A stretch of 64,000 nt of DNA, taken from Trichomonas vaginalis G3. Its lineage: Eukaryota > Parabasalia > Trichomonadida > Trichomonadidae. Positions 58,777 through 64,000 of the stretch are shown in pieces. The stretch spans positions 15,372,205-15,436,204 of the forward strand of contig NC_067206.1 of assembly GCF_026262505.1 (NCBI RefSeq). The letters are read 5' to 3'. Position 1 is the stretch's first letter. Each line of letters opens with the position of its first letter. The notes under the pieces were generated by a model, which saw nothing but the letters and a program-made list of their open reading frames with translations, ran no database searches and was not told the origin of the DNA. Made by a program: the position numbers and the translations under genes.

Positions 58777-58800
58777 TACTGTCTTTACATACAAAATAAC
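58777..58800 (-). promoter_or_regulatory. Polinton promoter-like element (short form)
   Basis: TTTTGTATGTAAAGACAGTA precedes the ATG at 58776; the distal T-rich half is less clear than elsewhere because the cassette border begins nearby. Confidence 0.5.
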
Positions 58801-58943
58801 TAATGAAATTCATTATTTTTGTGCTGAATTCATTAAAAATAATGTTGAGGTGAAGAGGTGAGATCTCACCTTTTTTTCACCTAATTTTTCACCTCTTTTT
58901 TCACAAGCGTTTTACATGAATTGTACGATGTATATTTGAAATC

Positions 58944-59861
58944 CTAAACAATTTCGTAGCTTCTATTTCTTCTAGTATCAAAAGTTTTAACAATGCCGAA
59001 GGTTTCTTTATATTTCTTCTTGACGTCAGATAGAAGGAAATCTTCTGCTGTTGGATAGTTTTTATTAAGAAATGTCAACATATCCATTTTATCTTCTGCT
59101 GGCTTTTCTGCTTCTTTCTTTAAGTCTGCATAGTCGTTTCGCATTCTTTCTATCTCTTTGACTGAGTAGTTATATTTTCTTATTGCTGCTTTACATTTTG
59201 AACATTGCGGCATCGTTTTTGCGTTATACATTGAAATAAAACCAGCTAGAACAACTAAGGCGTCAATGGTTTTCTTTAACTCAAAAGCTGCTGGTTTTAT
59301 CTGTTCATTCCATACCTTACCTCTTCTATCTTTATCTCTTATCTGCCATACACATTTTGCAACTAATGAAACAAAGTTATCGTATGTCTTAAATTCTTCG
59401 GATTTGTAAAGGTCAGAAATATTTTTATAAACCATGTCGCAATCTTTGTCCATAACTTTATGGTTGCAATGAAAACCAAGGAATTCATAATTTACTTTAC
59501 GTATGAATTTCTTAATTTCTACTGAGTCAGTTGCTTTGACTTCAATTTCGTCGAATTCAGGAATAGTTAGTTTTTGCTGCTGAATTTCAGGTAGTTTAGG
59601 CAAATGGTCGATGAGGTCCTCCATTTCATAAAGATACTGTTCATTTGTTTCATCTTTCGCACTACAGTCTAAATTACATGTTAAAAGTTCTTGCTTTATC
59701 TTCTGGATTTCTGTTTCAAAAGTATATGAAGAAGGAATAAAGCTTTTCATCTCTACCAACATTGACGTAGGATTCATGACTAGCGAGTTTGGTGCTGTAG
59801 TTGTGGACAGAGTCCCGCCGTTCGTGGCTTGAATTGTTGTTGTGCCGATTGTTGAAATCAT
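58944..59861 (-). CDS. Cassette gene of Polinton B (MISTIG protein), whole
   Basis: 305 residues from MISTIGTTTIQATNGGTL; a longer upstream frame uses a non-ATG start. The ATNGGTLST part is encoded by a GC double hairpin (59805-59828). Helical middle with EFDEIEVKATDSVEIKKF and FLGFHCNHKVMDKDCDMVY (His/Cys pairs), then MPQCSKCKAAIRKYNYSVKE and a charged coiled-coil end. The Cys/His pairs may bind zinc. Opposite orientation to the A copy, with GGTGA palindromes on both sides. Function unknown. Confidence 0.65.
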   Translation of the reverse strand: MISTIGTTTIQATNGGTLSTTTAPNSLVMNPTSMLVEMKSFIPSSYTFETEIQKIKQELLTCNLDCSAKDETNEQYLYEMEDLIDHLPKLPEIQQQKLTIPEFDEIEVKATDSVEIKKFIRKVNYEFLGFHCNHKVMDKDCDMVYKNISDLYKSEEFKTYDNFVSLVAKCVWQIRDKDRRGKVWNEQIKPAAFELKKTIDALVVLAGFISMYNAKTMPQCSKCKAAIRKYNYSVKEIERMRNDYADLKKEAEKPAEDKMDMLTFLNKNYPTAEDFLLSDVKKKYKETFGIVKTFDTRRNRSYEIV

Positions 59862-60170
59862 ATCTTTTATACAAAATAAAAAATATAGAAAAGAAACAAT
59901 CGAATTTCTTCTTTCGCATGGTGCAAGCATTAATGGAAAAGGTCCCTATGGAATAACCGCTCTTCAAACACCATAAATAATTTTAAAACTAACTTTATTT
60001 TTCTATCTTAAGGAAATTCATGAAAATTCAACAGGGTGAGAAAACGGGTGAGATCTCACCTCTTCACCTAAAATATATTTTTGGTGTAAATTTATGACAA
60101 AAATAAATGGTACCATTAATGATATCATGACTGTTCTCATTCATGTCTGATTTACATCTAATGAAAAAGT

Positions 60171-61256
60171 TTAGAAGAATTTTCTTATTCTTTCTAGCTT
60201 ATTTTTGTCTTTCCAGTACTCCCGCTCTAATAGTCCCAGATGTGTTGGCTTTGACTCTCTCAAGTTCTTAGATGGTATAACATCTTCAACGCCTCCTTCA
60301 TATCTTACTTTATAAGTGTCATCGTTTATGTTGTAGCCAAGTATTTCAATAACCACTCCTCGCTTTGCTTCGTCAATGGTTTCAGCAAGTTTGCCATTAC
60401 TACTTTCGACTAATTTGTGACGAGGGTAAAATGCTATGGAGTCGTCAGCAGCTTTTATAAGATATCCATTACCTTGCGTAGAGTCTACGATATAATAGTT
60501 TCTACTTAACCTTAAACGTTTCTTTGTCAACGGTTTGTCGTCAAGAACTACACGAACTTTTGTACCAGGAATGAGGGTAAATTGTGTTGAATTTCTGATA
60601 TTTTGTGTTTGGCTTCGTTTCTTTTGTATATACTTTTCTTCTTGTTGTTGTGTCATTGAATTTGGTGTATGCCCTGTTGTAGAATGTGTTGAGGAATTGT
60701 AAACTTCGATGAAATGTTTCATTGTTTCTTCGGTAAAGTCTCGCTCTTGGTTTAAATCTCTGAGCGTTCTTATGAAGCGGTTTATGATGCCGAGTATGTT
60801 ATGGTTATGGTCTTCAGTAGTGTAGTGAGTTATGTTATGCTTAATGAGAACATCTGTGATTTCATTGCTGAGGTATGCACTGTCTTGGTCTGATGTTAAA
60901 GTACTTGGGCTATGTTCTGCTACAAACTTTTGTAAAACTCTTAACACTTCACGAGTTCCTTTATTTTTCATTATATACGCAAAAGCTTTACGAGTGTTAA
61001 CATTAATGAAGATGAGGAATGGTTTATGTCCTCCTTTTCTGCTTTGAATGAGAGTGTCAAATTGGTATGCGTCAGGAGTGTTGGAGTAAATTGGTAAAAA
61101 GTAGTCGTAAGGGTTTATTTTTGTTTGATGTACAACATTTTTGTCAAAGAACCTTTTCACTTCAGCTCTGTTAGTAAATCCCCAACTCTTTGCAGCTTCA
61201 TTGAACTTCTTAAATGACCTCCATGGATGTTGTTCGAATACTTCTTTCAAGCTCAT
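60171..61256 (-). CDS. Polinton B integrase
   Basis: 361 residues from MSLKEVFEQHPWRSFKKFNE. Residues about 10-45 are helix-turn-helix-like. The rve core spans about 65-215 with YQFDTLIQSRKGG (first Asp) and TSDQDSAYLSNEI (second Asp), then RFIRTLRDLNQERDF. After a linker (TTGHTPNSMTQQQEEKYI), a basic SH3-like region leads to a chromo-like motif (EILGYNINDDTYKVRYEGG). It inserts the element into new DNA. It lies just downstream of the fibre genes in the same direction. No break seen. Confidence 0.88.
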   Translation of the reverse strand: MSLKEVFEQHPWRSFKKFNEAAKSWGFTNRAEVKRFFDKNVVHQTKINPYDYFLPIYSNTPDAYQFDTLIQSRKGGHKPFLIFINVNTRKAFAYIMKNKGTREVLRVLQKFVAEHSPSTLTSDQDSAYLSNEITDVLIKHNITHYTTEDHNHNILGIINRFIRTLRDLNQERDFTEETMKHFIEVYNSSTHSTTGHTPNSMTQQQEEKYIQKKRSQTQNIRNSTQFTLIPGTKVRVVLDDKPLTKKRLRLSRNYYIVDSTQGNGYLIKAADDSIAFYPRHKLVESSNGKLAETIDEAKRGVVIEILGYNINDDTYKVRYEGGVEDVIPSKNLRESKPTHLGLLEREYWKDKNKLERIRKFF

Positions 61257-61296
61257 TTGTGTAAAGTTAAAGATTTTATTCTAGGCTCAAGCGAGT

Positions 61297-62232
61297 TCAT
61301 TGAACTCTATACCATGCGTAAACTGTCATGTAAGGTGGCATGTATTCTTTACTTTGTCCCGTTGTTTGCGTATATCCTGAAACGAAATGTGTATGGTTTC
61401 CTTCTCCCTGAGTGTCACTCCAGTAACAATTTATAGCAAACTTAACCTCGTCTTTAACATCATATCCTTTACCTTTTGTCATTCCTGACCAATCCCAATA
61501 TCTATGCTTATGCCAACCTGCTTGAGATGTACTTAAATCTATGTAGTGACTGTGTGCAGGTAAATTTTCACCTGAAATCGTTTTACTTCCACCTGTTTCC
61601 TTTGAAGAGTTTGCACAATACAAAAACCTGTCGACTATTTGTTCCCATGCACCAACACCAAACATTACTTGAGGACCTCTTGCATCCATAGATGTATAAA
61701 TAGAACCTACTGGGTTCATTAAATCAAACATATGAGATATTATAGGATTGTCTCTTTTGAACTTAAAATATAGTGCAACTATTTCAGGTTTCTTCTGGTT
61801 TGTGTCAGAATATTTTTTATAATATAATCTTATGTTTTCAGGGTAGGTAAAATCTTGACTATAATATTTATTTCTGTCATCTGTATAATAATATACTATT
61901 CTCGTTTTTTCTATTGCATTATATCTTTTATATCTATAATAATATAAATATAATGTTAGCTTTTGTTCATCTACATGTGGTGTTCTGTCATCATCTCCAT
62001 AGTCATAATAATGTGGTGCTGGAGCTGGGTCAGGCAATGTCATATCTGCCATTTCATAAACTCTTAAATATTTCTTTTGTTCGTCTCCATATAAGTTTAA
62101 GTAGCAGTTGTTGTCTAATGGAACTTTAACTTGTGTACCATCATTCTTTTTATAGCTTACATACATTTCATTGTTATTTTTCGGAATGAGTTTATGCCGT
62201 GTACCATTTTTAAGGACTGTACCAACTGCCAT
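61297..62232 (-). CDS. Fibre tip protein of Polinton B (collar-like domain)
   Basis: 311 residues from MAVGTVLKNGTRHKLIPKNN. The N-terminal 170 residues are Tyr/Lys-rich and unlike anything in A (LYLYYYRYKRYNAIEKTRI). The last 140 are the collar-like tip: NPVGSIYTSMDARGP, GAWEQIVDRFLYCAN, GENLPAHSHYIDLS, ending YMPPYMTVYAWYRVQ. The frame and the terminal strand match A, while the central His-rich loops differ, as expected for a receptor-binding tip. In A shaft and tip are one protein; here they are separate frames. Confidence 0.65.
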   Translation of the reverse strand: MAVGTVLKNGTRHKLIPKNNNEMYVSYKKNDGTQVKVPLDNNCYLNLYGDEQKKYLRVYEMADMTLPDPAPAPHYYDYGDDDRTPHVDEQKLTLYLYYYRYKRYNAIEKTRIVYYYTDDRNKYYSQDFTYPENIRLYYKKYSDTNQKKPEIVALYFKFKRDNPIISHMFDLMNPVGSIYTSMDARGPQVMFGVGAWEQIVDRFLYCANSSKETGGSKTISGENLPAHSHYIDLSTSQAGWHKHRYWDWSGMTKGKGYDVKDEVKFAINCYWSDTQGEGNHTHFVSGYTQTTGQSKEYMPPYMTVYAWYRVQ

Positions 62233-62369
62233 CTAAAATATTTATTTTCTTCATTGACAGAAAAGTCACCAACAATAGTTTCAATATTTTTTGTTGTTCT
62301 ATCAAACTTTGGTATATTTCATTGAATATGTATTATCTGCTTTCTTTTCAAGGCTAACGTTTAAATCTG

Positions 62370-64000
62370 TTATTTCAGAAGATGTAGTGTATGTCCAACG
62401 TCACTTTTACTGTTTAAGGTTTCTTGTAAGTTTGTAATATCAGATATAGAATGTGTATGAGTCTTATCTGCTTTTGTCTCTAATGTTTCCTTAAGACTTG
62501 GTATTTGGTTAATATAATGTATATGAGTCTTTTTAGAATATTCGTTTTCAGCTCTTGTCACTTCACTTGACATTTTATTGTCAACATATGTTTTGTCTGC
62601 TAGTTCAGGATGAGTATGTTCTTTTGTTGCATAAGCATTGTTAGCTCTTTCTTCTTCTTTTGCTATTGCATCGTCTACATATTCTTTGTCAGCTTTGTTG
62701 TCAACATCTGCTTTCAGAAGAAGTTTATTTATATCGGAGATGTTGTGTTTATGAGATTTCAAAACTTTGTTCATTGCTTCGAGTTCAACTTTGTCAGCTT
62801 TACTTTTAATAACATCTTCAAAAGTTATTTTTGCTTTAACTCTCAATGTAAATCTTGGTTCAACTAATACACCGTTAACATTGAAAGTAGAGGCATAAAT
62901 TTCACCGGTATAACCAAATGCTTCTGGTGCTTTAGCTACATCATACTGTACAGTACAGCTTATGTCATAACCTTTAGCACAAATGTATTTATATCTTCTT
63001 TCATTAACATTTTTTGTCTTCGCTTCATCACTTTGTGTTAAATATCCATGGTAGTCCGTTATAATCTGTTCGTCTGAAGTTATATAATGAACGTGGTTTT
63101 TATCTGCTTTTTGTGAAAGAAGTTCAACAACTTTTGCTTCACTTATGTTACCAGTGTCACTTTCATTTATTTTTGTCAGCATTGCGTTCAAAACTTCATA
63201 AAGACTAACTACTTCTTTTGGTTCTTGAAACAATGAGTCAAAAGTCTTTCTTAACATTACATCTTCAACTGTTATGACTGAGTCAATACCTTTCTCTTTT
63301 ATTGTCTTAGCTAACTGACCTAAAACAACGAACATATAGTCTAAAATATTATCTTCAGTGTTAAACACTATACAGTTTTCACGAATTGTTGTGTTTGTTG
63401 CTGTTAAAACTTCTTTAAACTCAGGATATATATTCAGTAGATTTTCAACAATTGTTTGAACCACTTGTCCTCCTTCATCTAAATCTCTTGCTGCCATTAA
63501 AGGATGTAAATTAATTGGTTCAATAATTCCGAGACGAGGGTTGTAAGCAAGTCCGTCGAACATATTTTTACGTTTGAGTGCCCAGTTAGTTAGTTTCTTT
63601 GTATTATATGTTACTTTACCCCATAAATTTTTGAGACCGTCAAAGAAACTTCCTGTATTTCCATGTAATTTAGCAAACTCAACATAAAACTTCATGCTAT
63701 CTATGCCACCAAGAAAAGCCCAGAGTGCATCTATCTCACTTTGCATGGTTATAAGAGATGCAGTTGTTACACCTGATGAAAATAAAGTAAACAACCACCC
63801 TAACCAACTCTTACCTGCTCCACTTTGTTCTACTTTCACAAAATCACTGATATGACTTTTTAAGTATTCTTTCGTAAGTAATGTGTCTCCAGGTGTAACG
63901 TCTCTAACGATATTATCTCCGTCAAAAGTCAATGTTCTAACTTGTGTCCGTGCAGCCTTTATTTTAAGGCATGCATAGTCTGGTGTTTGAGGAGCAGAAG
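62370..64000 (-). CDS. Fibre shaft protein of Polinton B (5' partial)
   Basis: Open from the window's right edge on the minus strand; the N-terminus is off the window. LTFDGDNIVRDVTPGDTLLT matches residues about 265-285 of the A fibre. A helical middle follows, then a run of shaft repeats of KADKNHVHYIT, KSHKHNISDI, KEHTHPELADK and KADKTHTHSIS type, more numerous than at the same place in A. The repeat number therefore varies between elements. Whether shaft and tip (61297-62232) were once one protein in B is left open. Confidence 0.65.
   Translation of the reverse strand, partial: SAPQTPDYACLKIKAARTQVRTLTFDGDNIVRDVTPGDTLLTKEYLKSHISDFVKVEQSGAGKSWLGWLFTLFSSGVTTASLITMQSEIDALWAFLGGIDSMKFYVEFAKLHGNTGSFFDGLKNLWGKVTYNTKKLTNWALKRKNMFDGLAYNPRLGIIEPINLHPLMAARDLDEGGQVVQTIVENLLNIYPEFKEVLTATNTTIRENCIVFNTEDNILDYMFVVLGQLAKTIKEKGIDSVITVEDVMLRKTFDSLFQEPKEVVSLYEVLNAMLTKINESDTGNISEAKVVELLSQKADKNHVHYITSDEQIITDYHGYLTQSDEAKTKNVNERRYKYICAKGYDISCTVQYDVAKAPEAFGYTGEIYASTFNVNGVLVEPRFTLRVKAKITFEDVIKSKADKVELEAMNKVLKSHKHNISDINKLLLKADVDNKADKEYVDDAIAKEEERANNAYATKEHTHPELADKTYVDNKMSSEVTRAENEYSKKTHIHYINQIPSLKETLETKADKTHTHSISDITNLQETLNSKSDVGHTLHLLK

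Larger units (their letters stand above)
46288..64000. mobile_element. Polinton/Maverick B, left 17.7 kb (runs off the window)
   Basis: Tip AGTTAGTATGGGTTAGTCG at 46288 inside a 112-bp repeat; the expected left duplication is GCCTTA. Gene order follows A from the left: TIR gene, small KDGR protein, membrane protein, major capsid protein, basic protein, minor capsid 1, polymerase, KilA-N genes, cassette gene, integrase, fibre. A 1.6-kb transposon sits in the polymerase gene (51970-53585). Very similar to A in the capsid and polymerase regions, so of comparable or somewhat older age. Broken: about ten breaks in the visible part; integrase, cassette gene and KilA-N/nuclease gene look whole. Confidence 0.9.

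Overview
The window is AT-rich eukaryotic DNA built almost entirely of transposable elements nested in one another. The contents are Polinton/Maverick elements with trichomonad-type gene sets, Mutator-like (MULE) transposases, a pogo-type DDE_1 transposase, a TIR-bounded element with an rve integrase, and a PIF1/Helitron-type helicase fragment. Together these suggest a parabasalid such as Trichomonas or Tritrichomonas. That is an inference from family content; no species marker is present. The only possible host gene I recognise is a decayed protein-kinase remnant near 3.0-3.6 kb.

Layout. 1-6.5 kb: right part of a MULE, a small palindromic element, a helicase fragment running into a dead kinase, and a non-autonomous element carrying a TA-rich satellite and a 267-bp tandem repeat. 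6.5-12.5 kb: a 6-kb integrase transposon split by two later insertions. 12.9-17.3 kb: an old Polinton remnant (P0), itself hit by a palindromic element. 17.3-19.2 kb: a broken pogo-like transposon. 19.25-46.29 kb: a 112-bp tandem array that has taken at least four insertions. One of these is a four-level nest: array, then a 6-bp-TSD element (21016-44948), then a 15-bp-TSD element (21113-44343), then a 22.4-kb Polinton (A, 21247-43635). 46.29-64 kb: a second Polinton (B) that runs off the right edge and carries a 1.6-kb insertion in its polymerase gene.

Polintons A and B share capsid, polymerase, integrase, KilA-N and fibre-like genes. A also shows a packaging ATPase, penton-like proteins and a complete TIR pair of 689 bp. 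I saw no difference between A's two TIRs, so the insertion is recent. Both elements are broken: roughly a dozen breaks in A and about ten in the visible part of B.

The most unusual material is outside the classical genes. (1) Chains of four different palindromes of about 45-65 bp recur in cyclic order inside several transposon families, and their asymmetric centres occur in both orientations (flip-flop). (2) A MULE-type end family is flanked by direct repeats of 80-81 bp. (3) A palindromic family has 15-bp duplications in three of three copies. (4) Short GC-rich double hairpins sit in Polinton genes and spacers, several as reading-frame-compatible inserts. (5) A Polinton gene cassette between GGTGA palindromes lies in opposite orientation in A and B. 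(6) The Polinton tip hairpin is preserved in three elements although its sequence has changed.
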